Shown here piece by piece: positions 36,378-44,065 of a stretch of 57,807 nt of DNA. The DNA comes from CAZDUS01 sp964535015 (lineage in GTDB: Bacteria > Verrucomicrobiota > Kiritimatiellia > CAIKKV01 > CAITUY01): assembly GCA_964535015.1 (NCBI GenBank), contig CAZHRU010000006.1, forward strand, positions 1-57,807. Reading direction: 5' to 3'. Below the pieces are notes generated by a model. That model did not search any database. It worked only from the letters and a program-made list of their open reading frames with translations, and was not told the origin of the DNA. The translations under genes and the position numbers were made by a program. How positions within the stretch are numbered: the stretch's first letter is position 1; each line of letters begins with the position of its first letter.

Positions 36378-36406
36378 CTTCGTGTTCGTTGTGAACTTAG
36401 TGGTAA
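36378..36406. repeat. CACAACG/ACACGAAGG-type short repeat, flanking the inverted-repeat element
   Basis: On the minus strand this reads ACCACTAAG, TTCACAACG, AACACGAAGG, adjacent to the right end of the 36218-36377 element. Another such word (ACACAAAGGG, minus strand) lies at 36207-36216 on its left side. Confidence 0.4.
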
Positions 36407-36500
36407 AATTGCCCCCTCATCCTCCATCCCGTTCATCCTGTGCATCCATGTCCAATGCCTCCATACAGTCCCTTTTTCCCTTCCCGCCTCTCTTCAATTA

Positions 36501-36523
36501 GTGGTGAAGTCGGCCCCGACTTC
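36501..36523 (+). repeat. REP-like unit: GTGG then an 8-base perfect hairpin
   Basis: GTGG at 36501-36504, one base, then GAAGTCGG/CCGACTTC with a two-base loop, ending 17 bases before the ATG at 36541. The GTGG-hairpin arrangement recurs at 42740, 48418 and 51547. Confidence 0.55.
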
Positions 36524-36540
36524 TGCTACTTTCCCCCCTC

Positions 36541-37554
36541 ATGAACGCGCCGATGGTCTCTTTCATCATCCCAACGCTCAACTCCGAGCGCTATATCACC
36601 GCTTGCCTGCGTTCCATCCGCATGCAGCAGTACGACCCCGCCCGCTACGAAATCCTCATCGCCGACGGCGGCTCCCGCGACGCCACCCTCCAAATCGCCA
36701 ACTCCTTCCACGCCACCCTCATCGACGCACGCGGCCTGCTGGCCGAAGCCTCCAAGGGTCTCGCCCTCCGCCAGGCCCGCGGGGACTTCATCGCCATGGT
36801 GGATACCGACAATGAAATCACCTCTCCCCTATGGTTACAGCGCGTCACCACGGCCCTGGCCGCCCATCCCACAGCCCTCGGCTTCGAATCCTATTACATC
36901 AAGCGCCCCGGCAGCCCCCTCCTGAACCGCTACCTGACCGCCCTCCTCCAAATCAGCGACCCCATCGCCAAAACCATGGCGGGGCCCTTGAAACCCATCG
37001 CCCCACCAGCGGACGGATTGGAACTCTACCGGCTCCCGTCCGACGGCAGTCATCCCACCGGCGCCAACGGTTTCGTCTTCCACCGCCGCCTTCTCGATCT
37101 CGCCCCGCGCGAGGTGCCATTCCACGAAGCCGCCTTCTTCCCAAGCCTCATTCAATCCGGCCACGACATCCTCCTGAAACGCCCGGATTGCTCCATCTAT
37201 CACGACTATGCCGACGGCTGGACGCACTACATGCGTAAACGCCGCCGTATGGTCATCAATTACCTGCTCCGCCGCCAGGAAGTCCCGGTCACCTGGGATT
37301 CCAAACGTTCCCGCTGGGCACTCCCCTTGGCCTTCCTCTACCACTCCACCTTCATCGGCCCTCTCCTCGAATATACGTACCGCGCCTTCCGTGACCGCGA
37401 CCCCAACTGGCTCATCGGCCCGGCCGTCTCCCTCTGGTCCTGCATCGGGGTCGGTCTCGGCTACCTGGATTACGCCCGACAGCACGACACCGCCGCCCGC
37501 AAACGATTATCCATGAAACTGAATACCGGCGCCGAAGCCTTGGAGAAACCATGA
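36541..37554 (+). CDS. GT2 family glycosyltransferase
   Basis: A 337-residue GT-A enzyme. SFIIPTLNSERYITACLRSIRMQ is the N-terminal nucleotide-binding strand and helix, ILIADGGSRDATL the second, and MVDTDNEI carries the metal-binding Asp-x-Asp (after ARGDFIA). A later ANGFVFHRRLL segment and HEAAFFPS complete the domain. Near the C-terminus are two hydrophobic stretches (LPLAFLYHSTFIGPLLEYTY and LIGPAVSLWSCIGVGLGYL), so it is probably membrane-associated. It overlaps the next gene by 4 bases (ATGA), a UDP-GlcNAc 2-epimerase homologue, suggesting that the two make and use an unusual nucleotide sugar. The acceptor is unknown. Confidence 0.85.
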   Translation: MNAPMVSFIIPTLNSERYITACLRSIRMQQYDPARYEILIADGGSRDATLQIANSFHATLIDARGLLAEASKGLALRQARGDFIAMVDTDNEITSPLWLQRVTTALAAHPTALGFESYYIKRPGSPLLNRYLTALLQISDPIAKTMAGPLKPIAPPADGLELYRLPSDGSHPTGANGFVFHRRLLDLAPREVPFHEAAFFPSLIQSGHDILLKRPDCSIYHDYADGWTHYMRKRRRMVINYLLRRQEVPVTWDSKRSRWALPLAFLYHSTFIGPLLEYTYRAFRDRDPNWLIGPAVSLWSCIGVGLGYLDYARQHDTAARKRLSMKLNTGAEALEKP

Positions 37555-38975
37555 ACAACACTCTGACCACCCTCGACGACTTCATCCCCGCCTCCCTCCC
37601 CATCACCCTCAACCAACAACTCATCGGGCGCGCCATGGAAGAGGGCCGCGCCAAAAACAGTTGGGTCCTCGCCTTCGTCATCGGCACCAAACCCTGCTTC
37701 AACAAGGTCTACGGCTCCGTCATGGCCTGCCATAAGGCCGGCATCCCCCTGTTCGTCATCGACGCCAATCAGCACTACGACGCCAACCTGACCTATGGCA
37801 TCAAGGAGTTCGGCTTCGACCAATTCCTGGCCGTCAACCTCCAACTGCGCGGCGACTTGGTGCAAAAATCCGCCGAACTGTTCTACAAGACGGCCCGCCT
37901 CGCCAAGTGGCTCAAAAGCAACTGGCCCGACGTCACCGTCATTCCCGTCGTCAACGGCGACACCATTCTGTGCCCGATCATTCCACCCGCCTGGATGTTC
38001 GCCCGCGGCGAAAAATCCATCCAGAACGAGGCCGGCCTCCGCTCCATGTCGCCCTCCGTCTTGAACAACATGCCCCTCGATATCCCCGTCGATGACTTCA
38101 TGCAACGCCAGTGGCAGGGCGACTGGCAACTGATGCGTACCGAACCGTTCCCCGAACAGTGGGACACCTATGTTTCCGCCGCCGGGTGCGAACATCATAT
38201 GGCCCCCGTGGAGTTGAACCGCCAGCACCTGCTCCGCGAAGGCTATCCATCTGAGCACATTCATCTGATTGGCGGTGTGGTGGTCGACGCCCTGCATTTG
38301 AAGCTTCGCGAGAAACCGGAGCAAAGCATCTTCGAGGTCTATCCGCAACTCGCGCACGGCCAGTGGCTTCGCCTGGATATCCACCGTAAGGAAAACCTCG
38401 GCGAACGCCGGTTCCAATCCATCTTCGGTGCCCTCGAAACACTGGTCCACGAGGGCCATCAGGTGACCATGGTCATGATGAACGCCACCCTGCACGCCTT
38501 GTCACGCTGGGGCTTGCATCAGCGTTTCGAGGATTTGAAGAAGCACTCCAATTTCCTGCCAACGGAAATCTGGCCAGCTTACAGCAACGTGGTGGAATTC
38601 TATGCCTCGAAACACTGCCTGGCGGCATGGACCGACAGTGGTGGCATCCAGGAGGACATGAACCTCCTCGGCAAACCCTGCTTCACCTGCCGGTTCAACA
38701 CCGACAGACCGGAAACCGTGATGGGCAACCACGGCAACCTGCTGGTTCCCCCCGTATCCGCGGAGTTCCAAACCCGGATTCTGCGCGGAATCATTACCGA
38801 TCCATCCCGCCTGGACAAGTTGCGCGGCGCCAAACCGCTCTACGGCGAAAACGCCGGCGGCAAATTCGCGGAATCTATCCGGCCCTTCGTCATGCGGAAC
38901 GACTCCCCGCACCGGTTAAGCCACGAACGCCTGGGATTCGGCCGCGACGACTCCCACTTCGACCGCGCCTTCTAA
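37551..38975 (+). CDS. UDP-N-acetylglucosamine 2-epimerase-like protein with insertion
   Basis: A 474-residue GT-B-fold homologue of WecB/MnaA. Compared with E. coli WecB, the three acidic catalytic residues and the His are kept: Asp137 (VVNGDT), Glu160 (QNEAGLR), Glu202 (PFPEQ) and His278 (LDIHRKENLG). The substrate loop TDSGGIQEDMNLLGKP is present. Differences: the usual GTRPEAIK start reads GTKPCFNK, and about 33 extra residues lie between the EAGLR and PFPE motifs. Its length (474) exceeds the usual 360-390. It may be an epimerase with altered substrate, or a sialic-acid-type hydrolysing 2-epimerase. It is translationally coupled to the GT2 gene. Confidence 0.75.
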   Translation: MNNTLTTLDDFIPASLPITLNQQLIGRAMEEGRAKNSWVLAFVIGTKPCFNKVYGSVMACHKAGIPLFVIDANQHYDANLTYGIKEFGFDQFLAVNLQLRGDLVQKSAELFYKTARLAKWLKSNWPDVTVIPVVNGDTILCPIIPPAWMFARGEKSIQNEAGLRSMSPSVLNNMPLDIPVDDFMQRQWQGDWQLMRTEPFPEQWDTYVSAAGCEHHMAPVELNRQHLLREGYPSEHIHLIGGVVVDALHLKLREKPEQSIFEVYPQLAHGQWLRLDIHRKENLGERRFQSIFGALETLVHEGHQVTMVMMNATLHALSRWGLHQRFEDLKKHSNFLPTEIWPAYSNVVEFYASKHCLAAWTDSGGIQEDMNLLGKPCFTCRFNTDRPETVMGNHGNLLVPPVSAEFQTRILRGIITDPSRLDKLRGAKPLYGENAGGKFAESIRPFVMRNDSPHRLSHERLGFGRDDSHFDRAF

Positions 38976-39124
38976 CCACACGGCGTCGCACAAACTCCGC
39001 CCTCCACGAAACCCGACTCGAAACCCTGAATGGTGGAGTTCTGCAACGCCGTTCCACCAATATCGCTTGCCTGTCTCCGTCAAAATCATTACCTTCGCCC
39101 TACCAAAACGCGGAGAACTACATC

Positions 39125-40009
39125 ATGAAGTGCTTTCTTTCATCCTGCCTCACCCTTGTCGCCACCCTAATCGTCTCACAGTCCGCCATGGCTCAGAACC
39201 GTGCGCCATCCATCGACCATTCCCCCGTCAAAGTCGCCGTCCGCGGCCAGAACATCCTCTTCCGCGCTAAAGTGACCGATGATGCCAGCGCGATCCAGTC
39301 CGTGACCCTTTTCTATTCCGTCTCCCGTGATGCGGCCCCCTATAAAGTCGCCATGAACCCGACGGGAGCCGGCGTGTACATGGGTACCGTCTCCGCCGAC
39401 CTCACCGCCGGCCTCCAGCAACTGCTCTATTACATCGAGGCCAAGGATACTCTCGGTGCCGTCGGTGAAACCCCCTGGTACCCCGTGGAAATCAAGACCG
39501 GAACCCCCGTGTCTTCCCCGGGACCGGCGGCAAAAGCCACCGCATCCCCCGAAAAAGAGTCTTCATGGAAGAAACCTGCCTTGATCGCCGGAGGCGCTCT
39601 GGCGGTCGGGGGCGCCGCCTTGGCCATTATGGGCGGCGGCGGGGGCGATTCCGGTGGCGGCGGAAGCGGAACCACCACCAATGCCGCCGGAACCTATGCC
39701 GGCACCGCCTCAGTCTATTTCCAACCGCCGGGCGGCACCCTCGTCAGTTCCACCTACCCCATCACCATTGTCATCAACAGCAAGGGCGTGGTCACCTCCG
39801 ACAACCTTTACGAGGGCACGCACCTGGAGGGGCACCTCTCCGGTTCCAGTTTTCAGTTGGTTGCCCCGGTGCACCAAGCGGATCGCAACGGAGAAATCCG
39901 GTTCATCGGCATGGTAAACAACAATCGCATCGCCGGCAGTGTCGAGGGTTCCGCCACCACCTCCGACGGCAACGGAACCTATTCAGGATCCTTCAGCGCC
40001 GCAAAGTAG
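39125..40009 (+). CDS. Exported Ig-like protein with a Gly-rich membrane segment
   Basis: A 294-residue exported protein, with a signal peptide (residues 1-24, ending in SAMA-Q). Residues 30-128 look like an Ig/cadherin-like beta domain (APSIDHSPVKVAVRGQNILF and VTLFYSVSRDAAPY). A Ser/Ala/Pro linker is followed by a membrane-like segment (KKPALIAGGALAVGGAALAIM, about 150-170), a Gly/Ser-rich stretch, and a second beta-rich domain to residue 294. No LPXTG or PEP-CTERM tail is at the end. The ATG at 39125 has GGAG 9 bases upstream; the frame upstream of it is unrelated. It is convergent with the exosortase. Function is unknown; surface location is the best guess. Confidence 0.72.
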   Translation: MKCFLSSCLTLVATLIVSQSAMAQNRAPSIDHSPVKVAVRGQNILFRAKVTDDASAIQSVTLFYSVSRDAAPYKVAMNPTGAGVYMGTVSADLTAGLQQLLYYIEAKDTLGAVGETPWYPVEIKTGTPVSSPGPAAKATASPEKESSWKKPALIAGGALAVGGAALAIMGGGGGDSGGGGSGTTTNAAGTYAGTASVYFQPPGGTLVSSTYPITIVINSKGVVTSDNLYEGTHLEGHLSGSSFQLVAPVHQADRNGEIRFIGMVNNNRIAGSVEGSATTSDGNGTYSGSFSAAK

Positions 40010-40025
40010 TCGGCGTCGCCTCCTC

Positions 40026-40868
40026 CTATCTGCCTCGGCTCCCCACCGCATTCCCGGCATAAACCACCACGAGCGCCAGCAGATAGATCACCGTCCCCAG
40101 TCCCTCATGGATCACCTCGTAATTCAGGTCGGATTGCATCGTCGCCATCACAATGGTCACAATGCGCAGAATGTTGAATACCAACCCCACCGCCAACGCA
40201 AACCCGACCAACCCCAGCGCGCGCCCAACCGGTACACTCCGGCGAATCACCATGATCACCGTCAGCACCACGGAGGACAAAAGAATCCCGAACCCATTGC
40301 ACTCCGTGGCCACATCAAACAACCCGGCACCCTTTTCAACCACCATCGCCACCTGGAATGGCGCCTGACTCGCCACCAGATCCGTGCGAATCCCTGCCGC
40401 CGCCAACACCCACGCCGAGGCCTTCGCCGCCAACACCCGCAACGCCACATCCAACCTCGGCACAAACACCAGCATCCCAACCGCCACCCCCAACCCCCCA
40501 ATCGCCGGATAGAACACCCGGACCCCCTCCCTCCCGAAACAAAACGACAACAACGCCCCGATGTTAAGACAGAAACCCAGCACCGCTAACGGCCAGAGTT
40601 GCAACAACGACGACACCGCCAGCGCCACACAAGACAACGTGAATAGAACCAGCCCGTGGTCGTTGATGCGGAGGCGCAGGGCATGTCCGCGAATCATCGT
40701 GGCCATCGCGTCCACAAAAGCCATCGCCACCAGCACAAAGGCGTTGACCGCCTGGGTCGTCCGCGTACTCAGCGTCAGAATCCCGTCAACCAACGGCGCA
40801 TAGGCGATGACGGTCACCGCCACAACGACAAACAGGAAAAACAGGCTTTCCTTCCGCTGACTTTCCAC
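40026..40868 (-). CDS. Exosortase/archaeosortase family transpeptidase
   Basis: A 280-residue integral membrane enzyme with about eight helices. The three exosortase catalytic residues are visible: Cys190 in VATECNGFG, Arg235 in FNILRIVTIV and His254 in NYEVIHEGLG. Exosortases cleave C-terminal PEP-CTERM-type tripartite tails during export and usually act on glycoproteins in organisms with large exopolysaccharide loci, which fits the glycan genes in this window. No EpsI domain is fused. I found no PEP-CTERM-like tail among the proteins here, so its targets must lie elsewhere. It is convergent with the exported Ig-like protein and 80 bases from the UPF0210 gene on the same strand. Confidence 0.88.
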   Translation of the reverse strand: MESQRKESLFFLFVVVAVTVIAYAPLVDGILTLSTRTTQAVNAFVLVAMAFVDAMATMIRGHALRLRINDHGLVLFTLSCVALAVSSLLQLWPLAVLGFCLNIGALLSFCFGREGVRVFYPAIGGLGVAVGMLVFVPRLDVALRVLAAKASAWVLAAAGIRTDLVASQAPFQVAMVVEKGAGLFDVATECNGFGILLSSVVLTVIMVIRRSVPVGRALGLVGFALAVGLVFNILRIVTIVMATMQSDLNYEVIHEGLGTVIYLLALVVVYAGNAVGSRGR

Positions 40869-40948
40869 AACACCCTCTTTCCCGCGTCACGTCCTGATTT
40901 CCACTTGCACGGTTGCGCTCTTGTTCCCGCCCCCATGCGTCTGGACCC

Positions 40949-42313
40949 CTAATTGCTCAGTCCCTGGATCGGCGACGGAATCCTTCCACCCCGCCGGATG
41001 AACACCGCGCAGGAATGCGTGTTCACCGCCATCACCGGCCCACCCCCCAGAAGTCCGCCGAACTCCACGTGATCGCCCACACTCTTGCCCGGCGCGGGAA
41101 TAATCCGCACTGCCGTGGTCTTCTTGTTGATCATCCCGATGGCCGCTTCATCCGCAATGATCCCACTCAATGTCTCCGGCGACGTGTCGCCCGGCACCAC
41201 AATCATATCCAACCCCACCGAACAGACCGCCGTCATCGCCTCAAGTTTCTCCAGCGTCAACGCCCCTTCCGCCGCACGCTTGGCCATCGTGGCATCTTCA
41301 CAGACCGGAATAAAGGCGCCACTCATCCCGCCGGCGTGACTGGTCGCCATGGCACCCCCGCGCTTGACTGCGTCATTCAGCAGGGCCAGCGCCGCCGTCG
41401 TCCCCGGACACCCGACTTTGCTCAACCCCATGGCCTCCAGGATATCCCCCACCGAGTCGCCCGGTGCCGGCGTCGGCGCCAGCGAGAGATCCACGATATT
41501 GAAGGGGACCCCCAGGCGCGCGGCGCACTTGCGCCCCACCAACTCCCCTGCCCGCGTGATCTTGAAGGATACCCTCTTGATCTCCTCGGCCACCGTCTGC
41601 AAATCCAGGTCGCGCCCCATTGCCTGCACCACCGCCCGGATCGTTCCCGGCCCGGAGATCCCGACCGATAACGCCCCATCCCCCTCCCCCGCCCCGCAGT
41701 ACGCACCCGCCATAAAGGGATTATCCTCCACGGCATTACAAAACACCACCAGACGCGCACAGGCGCTCCCCGCCGTGTCCGCCGTCAAAGCCGCCGCCTC
41801 CTTGATCGCCACCCCCATCAATGCCACCGCATCCATATTGATGCCCGCCTTGGTGGTGCCGATGTTGACCGAGGAGCAAACCCGCTCCGTCTGCGCCAGC
41901 GCACGCGGAATCGATCCGATCAACGCCCGCCCGGCTGGCGTCATATCCTTCTGCACCAATGCCGAAAAGCCGCCAATAAAGTCAATGCCCAGTTCCCTGG
42001 CCGCCCGATCCATCTCCAAGGCAATCGGCGCGTAGTCCCTCGTCTCACAGGCGGCGGCCACCCACGCAATCGGCGTCACCGCCACCCGCTTGTTGACAAT
42101 GGGAATCCCATATTCCTGCGAAACTTCCCCGGCCACCGACACCAGCCGCTCCGCCATCCGCATGATCTTGTCATACACCTGCCGCGCCACGCGCCGGACG
42201 TCGGGCCCCGAACAGTCGTGCAGGTCAATCCCCATCGTCACGGTCCGGATATCCAGCTTCTGCGCATGGATCATCCCCAACGTCTCGAAAATCTCTTCTG
42301 AACTGATCGCCAT
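40949..42313 (-). CDS. UPF0210 / PFL-family (DUF711) protein
   Basis: A 454-residue cytoplasmic protein of the UPF0210 (PFL-like, DUF711) family, of unknown function, distantly related to glycyl-radical-like folds. Family blocks are KLDIRTVTMGIDLHDC near the N-terminus, VAVTPIAWVAA, IDFIGGFSALVQKD, SSVNIGTTKAGINMDAV, a C-terminal VMAVNTHSCAVFIRRGGRIP, and the usual 445-455 residue length. No glycyl radical motif is at the C-terminus. It lies 9 bases after the ACT-domain (UPF0237) gene, a pairing that is conserved in many bacteria and suggests that the ACT protein regulates or partners it. Role: unknown; annotated as a conserved pair. Confidence 0.85.
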   Translation of the reverse strand: MAISSEEIFETLGMIHAQKLDIRTVTMGIDLHDCSGPDVRRVARQVYDKIMRMAERLVSVAGEVSQEYGIPIVNKRVAVTPIAWVAAACETRDYAPIALEMDRAARELGIDFIGGFSALVQKDMTPAGRALIGSIPRALAQTERVCSSVNIGTTKAGINMDAVALMGVAIKEAAALTADTAGSACARLVVFCNAVEDNPFMAGAYCGAGEGDGALSVGISGPGTIRAVVQAMGRDLDLQTVAEEIKRVSFKITRAGELVGRKCAARLGVPFNIVDLSLAPTPAPGDSVGDILEAMGLSKVGCPGTTAALALLNDAVKRGGAMATSHAGGMSGAFIPVCEDATMAKRAAEGALTLEKLEAMTAVCSVGLDMIVVPGDTSPETLSGIIADEAAIGMINKKTTAVRIIPAPGKSVGDHVEFGGLLGGGPVMAVNTHSCAVFIRRGGRIPSPIQGLSN

Positions 42314-42322
42314 GTGTCTCTC

Positions 42323-42598
42323 CTACACCCGGTGCATCGCACGGAAGATTTCCTCGTGTTGCACGATAATCGACAACCCCTCGTGAGTCCCATGCCCTTC
42401 CAATTCCTGTTTGAGCGCCGCGAACTTTCCTTCGATCCCCTTGATATCCACCAGCATCACCATGGTGAACAAATCACTCATGATCGTCTGACTCACATCC
42501 AGGATATTGGCGTGCCGCCGCGCCAGGATCGCCGTTACCCCCGCCATGATCCCCGGCCGGTCACTCCCGATCACCGCAATCACAATCCGGCTTGTCAT
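42323..42598 (-). CDS. UPF0237 ACT-domain protein
   Basis: A 91-residue ACT-domain protein matching UPF0237 in length and sequence: SRIVIAVIGSDRPGIMAGVT start, ANILDVSQTIMSDLFTMVML middle and QHEEIFRAMHRV end. ACT domains bind small ligands such as amino acids. I chose the ATG at 42598 because it begins the domain; a start at 42679 (with a GGGA upstream) would add 27 residues without domain character. It overlaps no gene and precedes the UPF0210 gene by 9 bases; the two form a conserved operon. Confidence 0.85.
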   Translation of the reverse strand: MTSRIVIAVIGSDRPGIMAGVTAILARRHANILDVSQTIMSDLFTMVMLVDIKGIEGKFAALKQELEGHGTHEGLSIIVQHEEIFRAMHRV

Positions 42599-42739
42599 CG
42601 TCGCTTGCCCGCCTTGGGCCACCGCCCGCGCATGCGTTGCCATCACTTTAAGATTCGTACTCGCCGTCGTCGTCTTCATGTTTAGTTCCCATCGCCGTTT
42701 GAACCCATGCCTCAACCAAGATCATCCGCTTCCATCGGT

Positions 42740-42760
42740 GTGGCACCGACCTGGGGTCGG
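42740..42760 (+). repeat. REP-like unit: GTGG then a perfect 6-base hairpin
   Basis: GTGG (42740-42743), two bases, then CCGACC/GGTCGG with a TGG loop (42746-42760). It lies between the ACT gene and the redox operon, in a non-coding gap. Same architecture as 36501, 48418 and 51547. Confidence 0.5.
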
Positions 42761-42766
42761 CTCTCT

Positions 42767-44065
42767 TCACCGCAGGACCAGCATCATCACCGCCATCACC
42801 GCAAAAAACAATCCCAATGACACCTTGCTGAACACCACGTTCCGCCGGCTCCAATCCACAAGCGCCGGTGTCCCCAGCCCCGCACACGTCAACCCGAGCA
42901 GAATGACCAGCGGCATCACAAAAATCAGATTGTAGAGCCCCAGATAAAAGGCACACCGGACAACCGACTGGCCGCTCTTGATCATCAACGCCAACGCCGG
43001 CACATAGACCTGCCCGGTACACACACTCTCCATCAGCGTCACCAGAACCCCGATCCCCAGTCCGCCCAATAACAGGTGCCTTCGGCTCAATCCTCGCTTC
43101 ATCACCGCGTGAATCCGGCGCTGTAACCCGTCCGGTAGCCGCAGGCGTAACGAGTCGCCTCGCCCCGTCCGGCGATACCGCGCGGCATCCAGAAAAGACA
43201 GGCTTGAGAAGACCACCAGGGCGAGCAACACGACCGCCTCGAACACCCGCTTGACCCATTGCACCGCTGTCAAGACGCGCAACACCCCGAGTAACCCAAG
43301 CCCGAGCAGGAAATACGTCACATAACAGGCCACCACGAACGCGCCTCCGGCCAACATCATTCGCCGCACCCCCATGTGCGACACCGAAAGCAGACTCAGG
43401 AAGAACACCAACGTGGCCACCATGCACGGGTTGATACTGTCCACCGCCGCCGCCGCAACAATCCCCGCCAGCGTGAACCCTGCCACATGACGACGCAACA
43501 CTCCTCCCTCCTGGGCCTCCTCTCCGGCGCCACCCTCGCCCCCACCCGCACGCGCCACCCGCCGGGCCATGGCGCGATCAATCGCCACGAATACCCCGTC
43601 GCGAATCGCCTCGTATCCCGCCAGCGCCTCCCGCCCATCCACAACCAGCAATACCGGCGCGTTATCACGAATACCCAACCGGTTCAGCCAACCGGCCAAT
43701 CGCAGGTAGTTGGTGGTCACCGCAATGTCATACTCCTGAAGCCGGTATCCGTCGGCATAACGCCGCTCCACCTCGGGAAAAACCTCGCCCCGCACACGGA
43801 CACAGGCATCGCACCCTTGTTCAAAGAAGAACTCAAGGCCGACCGCCCCCCCTGCTCCCACCTCCCCCGCCGGACTCGCCCCGCCCCACACCGGCAAACT
43901 CAGCCCAAACACACCAAGCCATAGGACAACGAAACAGCCGATAACGACGCAAGCCCGCCCTATACCGGGGGGCGGAGCTCCCGCGACGCCGCCGGTCTTC
44001 GCCGCCCCCACAGAACTCTTTTGCTTCGCCTGCTCCAAAACATCCTCATTTCGGCGGTCGGACAA
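42767..44065 (-). CDS. Thioredoxin-like domain fused to a DsbD/CcdA-type transmembrane electron conduit
   Basis: A 432-residue inner-membrane protein, reading from a TTG start. One N-terminal helix (about 38-60) is followed by a periplasmic thioredoxin-like domain with CDAC at 85-88 (FEQGCDACVR), then a Gly/Ala linker and six or more helices with the CcdA/DsbD redox pair Cys214 (DSINPCMVA) and Cys349 (ESVCTGQVYVP). It should carry reducing power from cytoplasmic thioredoxin to the periplasm, with the extracytoplasmic reductase domain at the N-terminus and not, as in DsbD, at the C-terminus. The DUF1573 gene overlaps its start by 20 bases. Residues 26-32 are encoded by the 21-base palindromic segment. 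The start is uncertain. Confidence 0.8.
   Translation of the reverse strand: MSDRRNEDVLEQAKQKSSVGAAKTGGVAGAPPPGIGRACVVIGCFVVLWLGVFGLSLPVWGGASPAGEVGAGGAVGLEFFFEQGCDACVRVRGEVFPEVERRYADGYRLQEYDIAVTTNYLRLAGWLNRLGIRDNAPVLLVVDGREALAGYEAIRDGVFVAIDRAMARRVARAGGGEGGAGEEAQEGGVLRRHVAGFTLAGIVAAAAVDSINPCMVATLVFFLSLLSVSHMGVRRMMLAGGAFVVACYVTYFLLGLGLLGVLRVLTAVQWVKRVFEAVVLLALVVFSSLSFLDAARYRRTGRGDSLRLRLPDGLQRRIHAVMKRGLSRRHLLLGGLGIGVLVTLMESVCTGQVYVPALALMIKSGQSVVRCAFYLGLYNLIFVMPLVILLGLTCAGLGTPALVDWSRRNVVFSKVSLGLFFAVMAVMMLVLR
43970..43990. repeat. 21-base palindromic segment inside the DsbD-like gene (copy 2)
   Basis: Identical to 901-921 over 21 bases. Read antisense here it encodes Gly-Val-Ala-Gly-Ala-Pro-Pro in the cytoplasmic N-terminal tail, before the first helix. 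The two genes are unrelated, so this is shared by insertion or chance; an insertion is the better explanation at 21 bases. Confidence 0.6.

Larger units (their letters stand above)
35868..36540. other. 673-base divergent spacer rich in repeats
   Basis: No gene is supported between the operon start (35867) and the next gene (36541). It holds CACAAAGG-type words (35892-35917 and 36378-36406), a MITE-like inverted-repeat element (36218-36377) and a GTGG-plus-hairpin unit (36501-36523). The longest open frame here (36127-36501, plus) has low-complexity Pro/Ser composition and no ribosome site. Promoters for both flanking operons must lie here, but none stands out. Confidence 0.6.

Noticed and set aside
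36127..36501. A 124-codon plus-strand frame in the 35868-36540 spacer
   Set aside because: Its product is low-complexity, it has no ribosome site, and it crosses the inverted-repeat element.
38627..39124. N-terminal extension of the exported Ig-like protein
   Set aside because: The extension runs in another frame of the epimerase gene. The ATG at 39125 starts a clean signal peptide.
39125..40009. PEP-CTERM tail in the exported protein next to the exosortase
   Set aside because: The hydrophobic stretch is at residues 150-170 and a further domain follows, so it cannot be a C-terminal sorting tail of the usual kind.
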